DNA of 64,000 nucleotides from positions 68,817,254 to 68,881,253 of the forward strand of contig NC_089826.1 in assembly GCF_035046505.1 (NCBI RefSeq), read 5' to 3'. The notes below the pieces were generated by a model. The model had not been told where the DNA came from and did not search any database. It saw only the letters and a list, made by a program, of their open reading frames with translations. This DNA comes from Tiliqua scincoides. Lineage: Eukaryota > Chordata > Lepidosauria > Squamata > Scincidae. The position numbers were made by a program, and so were the translations under genes. Of the stretch, positions 55,599-64,000 are shown piece after piece (the stretch's first letter is position 1; every line of letters begins with the position of its first letter).

Positions 55599-56404
55599 AT
55601 TGTACTGCACTTTGCCTGGTATTTCAAAACATCAGTAACAGCTCGCAGGTTTTATCAGGTATTCAGAAATGATTTTTTTACTTTTTAAGAGACAGATTTT
55701 TGTAAGAAGAGGCAGAAAGATGAGAGGCAAAAGTGGGACAGAAAATACATCTGTGGAAAGAGGTTTTCAATACAACTGTGTCCAGATTGCATAACAGATT
55801 GTTAAAGGAATGAAAGTGGTGCAGAAAAGCTTTCAGGATTTAGGGTATAATTTGGAAAACACCTCTTCTTCAGATGTGAAAAGGCTTTCAGCCTGTATAG
55901 TTTCATTTACTAATTCAGCTTGAGGAAGACTCCCTCTAAAAGTTCATGAACTGTCTTTGTGATATGTACAAAATTATAATTTTGAGGCAAACACAAATTT
56001 TACATGTGCCACTTAAAACACTTGAGCTTGCTCAATCTTTGGAATATGAACTTGCTGTTGTGGTGTGTTTTGTGAGTGAAAGACAGATGCAATATAAAAC
56101 CTGAACTTAATCAGGATATTGATATAGGAAGGTGAATATATAAACCTATTTTAACCATCTGACAGTTTCATATTTCCTATGAACAGCATTCTTTCTGGCA
56201 TATGCTTTTAGTTCTTCACCCACCCTTTTTTTCTCATATACATTTGTAGCTAACTCACAGTTTAACCTTTCCTTATACAGAAGTGTCTCTATGGTCATTA
56301 TCACTAAGCACAGTCTCCTTATACAATTAAGACTGTAGGCAAGTTCCCTTACTTTGACAAGGCCTCTGTGACTGCCCCCACCACAGTATGCAGTGCATAC
56401 CCTA

Positions 56405-56590
56405 TTGCAGCCATTTTCAACCAGTGTGCCGCAAGTGGTCCGCAGGTGTGCCACAGGAATTTGGGGGAAGGTCATTTACTAGTAGGGCCAATGGGGATGT
56501 GAGCCTCCCACTGGTAGCATGGTGTGCTTTGGCAATTATCAAAAACCTGATGGTGTGCCTTGACAATTTTAGTGCCTTGTCCATGTGGAT
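56405..56590. mobile_element. hAT-type MITE, partial (family of 59.0 kb)
   Basis: GCAGCCATTTTCAACCAGTG, TGGTCCGCAGGTGTGCC and TGTGCCTTGACAATTTTAGT match the reverse of the complete copy at 59014-59241. The right end is missing. Confidence 0.75.
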
Positions 56591-57143
56591 CATCCCCTGA
56601 ATCTCAGTATTGCTGTCATTATTTTTAACATCAGTAATGTCACAGCCCACCAGATGTTTGGATTGAGTTTTTTGGGTCCTAATTAGTTTGAACTCTACCC
56701 AAGAGTTTGAGAACTGGTGAGATATTGCTGTATAATGTTCCTAGTAGTCCAGTTCACTGCTGCTGTTCATCTGTTATCTTGGCAATGCCTATGTTGGCCA
56801 AATATTTCTTAAGGGTTTTGGGATTGCACCTAGTGCAACAATGACAAAATGATGGTGGTTGCTTTCTTTCTCCAAAGGCGCTATGTTTCAGTTTCCAGGT
56901 CTTTGTTTCTCCTCAATTCGATTATCTCTAGGAATGGCTACATCAATAAGCCTCACTACTTTCTTCTCAACCACAGTTATATCTGGCATGTTTTGTTCCA
57001 TTTTTTTTAATCTGTCTGTATTTTGAAGTCCCACAGAATTATGACCAAAACATGATGATGATTCAGATGGTGATAGCAGTAGCACCTAATATATCATCAG
57101 GGATTACCATGAACTTGGCTTTTGCCTGTAAGTCTTCCTAGAT

Positions 57144-57485
57144 CAGGGGTATCAAACTCATTTCATACAGCGGGCCAAATATCATTCATGATGCCTTCTG
57201 AGGGCTGGAAGTGATTATGTCATTTGGCAGGAAGTGATGTCATTAAACAGGTCTAAAGTAGAAATAAGCACTCTGTTCTTGTGTAGGAACTCATTAGCTT
57301 CAAATGAAAGAAGAGGAGATTCACAAATCTTGATCATATTTCAAGAAATGGGGGAGCCAATCATCATGCAGGCCACCTTTCAACAGTGAGACGTTAGCAT
57401 TGCTCAGCAGCTGAGAGGCCGAGGGCCAGATGAAAAGCTTCCCTGGGCCGCATCTGGCCCCCAGGCCTTATGTTTGACACCCCTG
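57144..57485. mobile_element. hAT-type MITE with CAGGGGTATCAAACTC ends
   Basis: The ends CAGGGGTATCAAACTCAT and TATGTTTGACACCCCTG are inverted. A perfect 8-bp TSD, TCCTAGAT (57136-57143 and 57486-57493), brackets it. No transposase. Confidence 0.92.
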
Positions 57486-57493
57486 TCCTAGAT

Positions 57494-58700
57494 TGTTAGA
57501 AAATTTATGCCGACACTGAAAGGACTTATTTGAATCTGAGGCCAAACAAAGGGAAAGTTAGAGCTGACATTAAAATTTCAAAGTAAAATTCAGAGGAGAT
57601 TCTTGGCTTCCTCCTAGGGGAAATATTGAAAATTTTTAAGGGAAGAATAGTTTCTATGAAACAATGACATTTCTATCACATTTTTCAGGCTCATTCTTTT
57701 CCTATGCAGCAGCTCTGATTCCAGTCAAGGACCACTGAAATTTCTATTAGATGCAGTTGTTGCGAGTGTAAGATTTCCCATTCATGGTTAAAAGCAGTTT
57801 TGGGGAGTAGCCAGACACAGTTGGAATTCCCAGCTTCCTACTTTCACATCACATCTACTTTGGTCTCTAGAGAGTCATGGAGTAGTAAAGGGCAGTAAGT
57901 GATACCTGGTAGCTGACTGGGAAAGAAGAAAATGCTTTCAGTGCTACTTCTTTCTGCTGTCCATGCTCTTTTTAAATTGCCCCTTTTTCCCCTTCTCCTG
58001 ATTTCTGTTCTTTCTTTAACCTTTCCTTTATTTTAATCTTGATTATTTCTTCACTTTTTGCCATTCTTGTTTGCTTCCCTCTCTGTTTGCCACTGTCTGA
58101 TATACACTGGGAGTGAAATGGAGGTGAGCAGTTGCAGGAGAGTCAGACTTCAAGCTGAGTTGGCAGGTTCTTACACTCATTAGGAGACAGTTGGATTGAT
58201 AGGAAACTTTGCTGTTGCTCAGCGTTATTTTAACAGCATCAGTTGTCATGTTCTCAATCCCCATCTTCGTTTCTCTTATCTTCAAATTACTACAAAGTAA
58301 GTTAGCCCACAGAGAGCTGAAGAGAGGGTCAGCCTTGTCTTGTACCACTCTTCGGTGAAATAGCTCTAAATAGAATACCACTGACTAATAATATCATTTT
58401 CAGCTTTTTTTAAAGAAGAAATCTAAAGCAAAATCTGTTGCAGAACATAGAGAATGATTTAAAAAAACAATAATACAGGTATATCTTTGTAGTTATTTGT
58501 TTCTTGCTGCTTTTATTGATACACTGTGTTCCCTAGTTACATCCTGATTCTTTTCCAGAAGGTTGTCCAGAAGTTGGAATGTACAGAAGTTTGAACTGCC
58601 AGCTCTTGCCGGCTCAGCACAATTGTGCCTGCACAAAACTACCAGGACAGATGAACTGCGCCAATGTGGCCATCTGTAACTTGGACATCTGTAACTTGGG
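57494..58700 (+). other. Intronic DNA, unassigned
   Basis: No exon was recognised. Just before the 5S-SINE, ACATCTGTAACTTGG-type words repeat (CATCTGTAACTTGGA, CATCTGTAACTTGGG). Confidence 0.45.
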
Positions 58701-58713
58701 GACCCAGTGTATA

Positions 58714-58866
58714 CAGCAGCTGTTACCCTGCACATGCCCAATCTCATCTGATCTTGGAAGCTAAGCAGGGTCAGGCCTGGTTAGTACTTGGATGGGAGAC
58801 CGCCTGGGAATACCAGGTGCTGTAGGCTTATACCATAGTCTTTTGAGACTGAAGGTTGCCAACCAA
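58714..58866 (+). repeat. 5S rRNA-derived SINE, copy 3
   Basis: The best-preserved copy: CAGCAGCTGTTACCCTG leader, then the 5S body with AAGCTAAGCAGGGTC and TGGATGGGAGACCGCCTG, then the tail ATACCATAGTCTTTTGAGAC and TGAAGGTTGCCAACC. The TSD is 11 bp with one mismatch (CCCAGTGTATA at 58703-58713, CCAAGTGTATA at 58867-58877). No inverted tail at its front. Confidence 0.92.
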
Positions 58867-59013
58867 CCAAGTGTATAAGCTTTTCAACACTTATAGAATC
58901 AGATAGGGGTTCTCTCTCCATCAAAGAGAAGGACATAGTGCCAGTCCAACTCAAAACAAACGCTTGAGGCTTGCTGATCCTTATCTAGCTCCTTAGCATT
59001 TATATTTCTAAGG

Positions 59014-59241
59014 CAGTGATTTTCAACCTTTTTCATCTCATGACACACTGAAAAGGCACTAAAACTGTCAAGGCACACCATCAGTTTTTTGACAATTGAC
59101 AAGGCACACTGTGCTGTCAATGGGGGGTTCACATCCCCAATGGTCCTATTGATAAATGATCCTCCCCCAAATTCCTGTTGCATACCTGCGGACCATTCAC
59201 GGCACACTAGTGTATTGCGGCACAGTGGTTGAAAATGGCTG
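59014..59241. mobile_element. hAT-type MITE with CAGTGATTTTCAACC ends
   Basis: The ends CAGTGATTTTCAACCTTTTT and CAGTGGTTGAAAATGGCTG are inverted in part. The flanks TTCTAAGG (59006-59013) and TTCTAAAG (59242-59249) match at 7 of 8. It is the reference copy for the fragments at 12.9 and 56.4 kb. Confidence 0.87.
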
Positions 59242-60071
59242 TTCTAAAGTATAATTAGTGTTTCTGCTGTTGTGGGGCAGGGAGGGGGAACAATGAAATG
59301 TGGTTGGGTGCTTTTTATAGTCTTTAAAAACACTTGCTCATAAAATACTTGTTGCCTTGTACGGTGCCCCTCAAAGTGGTGGTCCATGGAGCTGTGCCAG
59401 TCGGTGAGCAGGTCCCCAGAAAATTTCAGGAAAGCAAGAAACAATCTGTAATATGGTACAGTTAAGATACCGGTCCCTGACACATTAGAAAAAAAAATTG
59501 CCAGTCTGCCACATCAGATAGTTTCAATCAGTTGCCCTAGTGTTAATCTTCTGGGTCACGTTTGGATTTCAGTTTAGACTGAAACAAATGTTAAATTATT
59601 CCATTCCATTTTATGATATTGCCTGGGATTATTTTCTCAAGTATGGCAGAGGGCAAATAAAATCCAGCTGCTTTATAACCATTCCTTTGCATGCAATTGT
59701 TAAACCATGTTGTGAATTGTTCCTACAGAAGGGAAATTTCACAGTCCCAGGTGCTGGTTTTCTGCTCCTTTATGCCATTTGTTTATGTTCCCAGGCTCTT
59801 TGTGCAAGATGCCTGTTTTATAAAGGTTTGTTCTGTTGAGTCTTGCGTAGGTGATAGAAAGTCTGTATACTTACAGTATATATTTGTGTGGTTCCATATG
59901 ATGTGCAGCAAATAATAATAAAATCTTTGCATTTTTGGAAATGGTTTTATATAGTTTGTGCAGAAAGGACTCTACTGTTGAACAGTTTGTGTTGTCCGTA
60001 TCCATGTTAGGGAATTGTTCTACAATTGTTCTTTAATAAGGCAGTAGCACTTTTTTCATATTGCATAAACC

Positions 60072-61363
60072 CAGAGGCATCACTAGGTTTTTCGTCACCT
60101 GGTGCAATACCTCATTGTGTCATCCCCATGATGGACCACATCCCATACCAGATCATACAGAATAAATTACAATATCATATGCACAACCAAAATGCAGTAG
60201 CATCACTAGGGTTGGTGTCACCCAAATTAGCTTTGTTTGTTTGTTTGTTTGTTTGTTTGTTTGTTTGTTTGTTTGTTTGTTTGTTTGTTTATTTTAATAT
60301 ATAACACTACAGGTCACCCAACAACTCTGTAACCAACAAAAAAACCAGTGGCCAACTTTATGACACTCACACAACTGAATAAGAGTTCTAGCATTAGTTC
60401 TGATGCATGGAAATGAGAGCTAACTCATACTGATTGGTCCCCTGCTGTCTCATAATAATATTTCATTGGCTCTCAGAACGATCAGTCTCATTGGTCAGTT
60501 TTGAGTTAAAGAAAATCTACTTTTTGTTACATAAGGCAGTTGTGTTTTTTCTGGTTTATTGTCCATAATGTTTGATAGAATACAGATACTTCAACAAGGT
60601 TTGTTTCATTGCATTCTGCATGACATTACCTTTCCATTGATATACAACATGATGGTATGATTCATAAATACAAATTTTCCAAAATTTTGTCCACTAGTGG
60701 CATCGCCCCCTTGCACTAGTGGTGCATTGGACCCTTATGCTATCTGCCAAGATGCATTGATACAGCTCTTCAGCATGTGTGAATCTTCCACATCCAGGCT
60801 TTAGTCCCATGCTCTAACTCAGTTCAGTCCAAAGTACATCCTAAAATTTCCAGATATACCAATCCACAGCATTGGTTTAGTGCACTATTGTGAACTTTGT
60901 TAAATAAATACAGAAACAAAGTCCACGTTTTTAGAAAATGCAATCCTTTTAGTGTATCCATTTCCCTTTTTACTCCTATGCACATCCTCCCGTTCACAGC
61001 ACTTTGAGGTGATTTATGTGTTACTCAGAATGAGGTGAGAGACCAGGATGGTAGAATTCTGGACTATGTCACTTCAGATTGCAATATGGGAAGGGATTTG
61101 CTGTGTTTTGTTATATGGAAAGGAAAAGTTGTTTTCCTTTTTTGGTTATTTGGCTGTATCTTTTGATAGATTACAGATATTTCACTGTGGTTTGTTTTGT
61201 TGCATTTTGCATTAAATTATACATCAAATGATATATAGTATGATGGCATTATTGAAAACTACGAAGATTTTCAAAATTTTGGTCAGTAGTGGTGTCACAC
61301 ACACCCTTGAGTGCTTCACCCAGTGTGGTCTGCACCCCTCATACTATCCTAGTGAAGCCACTG
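60072..61363. mobile_element. hAT-type element, CAGTGGCGTCACTAGGG family, composite
   Basis: The left end CAGAGGCATCACTAGG and right end CCTAGTGAAGCCACTG are inverted; flanks CATAAACC and CATAATTC match at 6 of 8. At about 60194 a second left terminus (CAGTAGCATCACTAGGGTTG) occurs, and at about 60698 a right-like terminus, so one copy probably sits in another. It includes the TTTG microsatellite. Confidence 0.65.
60233..60293. repeat. TTTG microsatellite
   Basis: About fifteen TTTG units; the Phe-Val-Cys-Leu frame is an artefact. Confidence 0.97.
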
Positions 61364-61407
61364 CATAATTCAGTGCTACCTAGGCTTAGGGTAGGACCAG
61401 AGGTCTC

Positions 61408-61830
61408 TTACAGCCTAATCCTGAGAAGGGTGCAGGGCTGCGGCGGCACTGAAAATGTCTGCCGCCGAATCCTTTGCACTTTGGGCAGCCGCCGGCAGCT
61501 TCTTGGGAGAAGGGGACTTTTGTCCCCTTCCCCCGGGTAAACAGAGTAGCCCTGCAATGGGGCTACTTGATTCACCGCCAATGAAAAGGTTGGTGGTAAA
61601 TCAAGTGCCTCTGTGTCGGGTGGTGAGCCTGACATGGAGGCTTTGGATCCGGTGGATTGTCTTTCCACCAGTCCCGCCTGCCTGCCCCCGGGAAACCTCC
61701 CTCCGCCCTCTCCCCGCTCGCCTGGCACTCGCCTGGCAGTAGGGCCCAGCAGTCTGCAATCTCTCTGCAGTAGCGCACATGGCCTCTGGGACACCCAGTG
61801 CCTCTAGGAACAAAGTGCCAGGTAAGGCAC
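61408..61830. mobile_element. GC-rich family A-like sequence upstream of CR1
   Basis: CAGCCTAATCCTGAGAAGG is family A-like, and CATGGAGGCTTTGGATCCGG and GCCTGACATGGAGG echo the core of 29.3 kb. No clear right terminus, and its border with the CR1 is uncertain. Frames on both strands are GC-driven. Confidence 0.35.
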
Positions 61831-61831
61831 C

Positions 61832-62870
61832 ATGAGTTTAGCATCTGGGCGAGTTCAGCAGCAGAGCAGGGAAGCCAGGGCCCCAGCTACCGCCCTTCTC
61901 TTCCCTTGAGAAGAGGACAGCAAACCAGTGTAGGGTTTTTTAAGTACCCCTAAATAAAAACAACAAAAAAAGCTATGCAGTCAGATAGCCAGCAGCAGGG
62001 CGGGGGCTATCCAGTGTTTTGCATCGAGTGTAACATGTATGACTGTATGCCTCTGGGACATAAGTCATGGGTGTGTCCTCGGTGCAAGGAGCTCCAGGGT
62101 CTCAGGGAACGCGTCTGCTCCCTTGAAGCCTTGGTGGCCGACCTGGAGAAGCAGAGGCAGGCAGAGAAGGACTGAGGGGAGACTTCCGGGGACAATCAGG
62201 CTTCATCCCAACCTCAGGCATGCAGCTCCTCAGCTGCCCGGGTGGGAAGTCTCGGGGCTGGAGGACGTCATCCTGGAGAGGAGGGAAACAATCCCTTAGA
62301 GGGGACCCCTTCTCCAGGGGATGAGCCCCTATCCGAATGCACTCGGGATACTCCTCGGCGGGAGGGGAGTCGGGGGCTTCTTGTAGTGGGGGATTCGATT
62401 ATTAGATAGAGAGGGGGGTTTGCGACGGATGTGAGGACCGCATGGAGACTTGCCTGCCTGGTGCGAAGGTTGTGGACATCACTTCTTGTCGAGACAGGCT
62501 GGTAGACATTGCTGGGGAGGAGGTAGCGGTTGTGGTGCATGTCGGCACCAACAACATGGGCAAGTTTAGCCAGGAGGTCCTGGAGGCCAAATTTAGGCTA
62601 TTAAGTAGGAAGTTGAAAGCCAGGACCTCAAAGGTAGCGTTTTCTGAAGTGCTACCTGTTCCACGTGCAGGGCCAGCTAGGCAGGCAGAGATCAGGGGTC
62701 TCAATGCGTGGATGAGACGGTGGTGTAGGGAGGAGGGATTCGTTAGGCACTGGGGAACGTTTTGGGACAAGAGGGGCCTGTACAAGAGGGATGGGCATCA
62801 CTTGAACCAGATTGGAACCAGACTGCTGGCGCATAACATTAAAAAGGTGGCAGAGCAACTTTTAAACTGA
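61832..62870 (+). repeat. CR1 LINE: 5' UTR and ORF1 (zinc finger, coiled coil, esterase)
   Basis: After a short 5' UTR, ORF1 begins at 61975. Its N-terminus holds FCIECNMYDCMPLGHKSWVC and PRCKEL, a zinc-finger-like cysteine cluster, followed by the short coiled coil LRERVCSLEALVADLEKQ. A stop at 62173 ends this frame. Further on, GLLVVGDSIIR (GDS at about 62390), VVVHVGTNN (about 62545) and KRDGHHLNQIG are the three blocks of the SGNH esterase domain known in CR1 ORF1. At least two stops and a frame change break ORF1. The ORF ends at 62870. Confidence 0.9.
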
Positions 62871-62939
62871 TCCCTGGGGGAAGGTCGACATGAGCCAAGG
62901 AGCATCCGGTTTGGCATTCCTCATCCCTATGGAATGAGG

Positions 62940-64000
62940 ATAGGGAGGTTAGAGAACAACAAGACAAAGGCAGAGTAGGAGAAGATATTGGGAATGGTAG
63001 CGTGATGGGATGTGATAGACGGTTTGGCACAATGAGAGGATGCAGAGACAAAGGAGCGAATAAGCAGCCCATCCTGGGGCATTCCATGTACAAATGCTTT
63101 TATGCAAATGCCCGAAGTCTCCGAGCAAAGATGGGAGAACTGGAAAGTTTGGTGACTAGGGAAAACATTGACATAGTGGGCATAACGGAAACCTGGTGGA
63201 ATGCAGATAATCAGTGGGATACCGCAATCCCGGGCTATATACAGGAGGGACAGGGAGGGGCATGTTGGAGGTGGGGTAGCCATTTATGTTAAGGAAGGGA
63301 TAGAATCCAGCAAAGTAGAGACTGAAGGTGGGTCCGACTCCACCGTAGAATCTCTATGGGTTAAATTACCAAGCCTGTGGAGCGATGTAATACTGGGGGC
63401 GTACTGTCGTCCTCCAGACCAGAAAACGGAAGGGGACCTTGAAATGAGGAGACAGATCAGGGAGGTGACAAGGAGGGACAGGGTTGTAATCATGGGGGAC
63501 TTCAATTATCCTCATATTGTCTGGGTCAATTTGTGTTCTGGTCACGAAAAGGAGACCGGATTCCTTGACATGCTAAATGATTGTGCCTTAGAGCAGCTAG
63601 TCATGGAGCCCACCAGAGGACAAGTGACTCTGGATTTAATATTGTGCGGTACTCAGGACCTGGTTAGAGATGTCAGTGTTATGGAGCTGTTGGGGAACAG
63701 TGATCATGCTGTGATCCGTTTCGACATGCACGTTGGGGGAAGAATACCGGGCAGATCTCTCACAAAAACCCTTGACTTCCGGCGGGCGGACTTCCCTCAA
63801 ATGAGGAGGCTGGTTAGAAGGAGGTTGAAAGGGAAGGTAAAAAGAGTCCAATCTCTCCAGATTGCATGGAGGCTGCTTAAAACAACAGCATGCACATTGG
63901 GGCAAAAAATCAAAACTTCACATATAGGCTAATGGGTTCTGAGCTGTCTGTGACAGATCAGGAGAGAGATCTTGGGGTGGTGGTGGACAGGTCGATGAAA
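62940..64000 (+). repeat. CR1 LINE: ORF2 endonuclease, RT mostly deleted, runs off the window
   Basis: The APE-type endonuclease is clear: FYANARSLRAKMGELES (Asn), IDIVGITETWW (Glu), GGGVAIYVKEGI, VVIMGDFNYPHIVW, TLDLILCGTQDLV and ELLGNSDHAVIRF (catalytic SDH). One frame change lies at about 63265. After QIAWRLLKTTA (about 63890) the text jumps to GAKNQNFTYRLMGSELSVTD and QERDLGVVVDRSMK, which belongs near the C-terminus of CR1 RT, so roughly a kilobase including the catalytic RT core is missing. The copy continues past the window. Confidence 0.92.

Larger units (their letters stand above)
25026..64000 (+). other. GABRA2: GABRA2 intron 3, open at window end
   Basis: The next exon in this family is short and encodes a [20 protein letters not shown]-like segment. 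I read the plus strand from 25 kb to the end and found no such segment with splice sites, so the intron seems to exceed 39 kb. It is filled with transposable elements listed separately. A missed exon is possible since I worked by eye. Confidence 0.6.

Noticed and set aside
58724-58832. Functional 5S rRNA gene
   Set aside because: The 5' end differs from 5S, a LINE tail follows, and TSDs flank the unit; the same holds for the copies at 4.86 and 26.93 kb.
60026-60304. 92-codon frame with a Phe-Val-Cys-Leu repeat
   Set aside because: It translates a TTTG microsatellite.

Overview
The window is vertebrate nuclear DNA, almost certainly from a squamate reptile (lizard-like). I base this on the mix of repeats: CR1, L2 and RTE-like LINEs, a tRNA-derived SINE ending in ATT repeats, 5S rRNA-derived SINEs, and many hAT-type and palindromic short DNA transposons. 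The species cannot be named from this alone.

One host gene is supported: the 5' end of GABRA2 (GABA-A receptor alpha-2 subunit) on the plus strand. A CpG-rich block at about 18.75-20.06 kb looks like its promoter and a non-coding first exon with a splice donor after 19993. The first coding exon (start codon 20978, donor after 21048) encodes the signal peptide. The next exon (24910-25025) encodes the start of the mature extracellular domain. The phases of the two coding exons fit together (71 nt ending two bases into a codon; 116 nt that completes it and ends one base into the next). I could not find the following 68-base-type exon, so the third intron seems to run at least 39 kb to the end of the window. 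Positions 1-18.7 kb are upstream, with no other host gene recognised.

The rest is a dense, layered repeat landscape, and many insertions can be ordered because their target-site duplications (TSDs) survive. Region by region: 0.7-1.1 kb tRNA-SINE; 2.2-4.1 kb an L2 LINE holding a hAT element that holds a LINE-tailed element; 4.8-5.0 kb 5S-SINE; 5.4-7.0 kb a CR1 LINE split by an RTE-like LINE; 7-18.7 kb short palindromic elements, another RTE-like LINE, a broken CR1/L3 and a second tRNA-SINE; 18.7-25 kb GABRA2; 25-50 kb hAT elements, a 5S-SINE with an inverted LINE tail, RTE-like LINE copies, old CR1/L3 and L2 LINEs, an R4/Dong-like LINE tail and a 1.8 kb TIR element carrying two tandem arrays; 53.4-55 kb three large palindromes; 57-61.4 kb hAT elements and another 5S-SINE; 61.8-64 kb a CR1 with ORF1 and endonuclease but most of the reverse transcriptase deleted.

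The most interesting relation is between the 5S-SINEs and the RTE-like LINE. Both end in the same ~33-base tail, which suggests the LINE moved the SINE. One SINE copy also carries that tail in inverted orientation at its front, and the whole unit sits inside a perfect 11-bp TSD.
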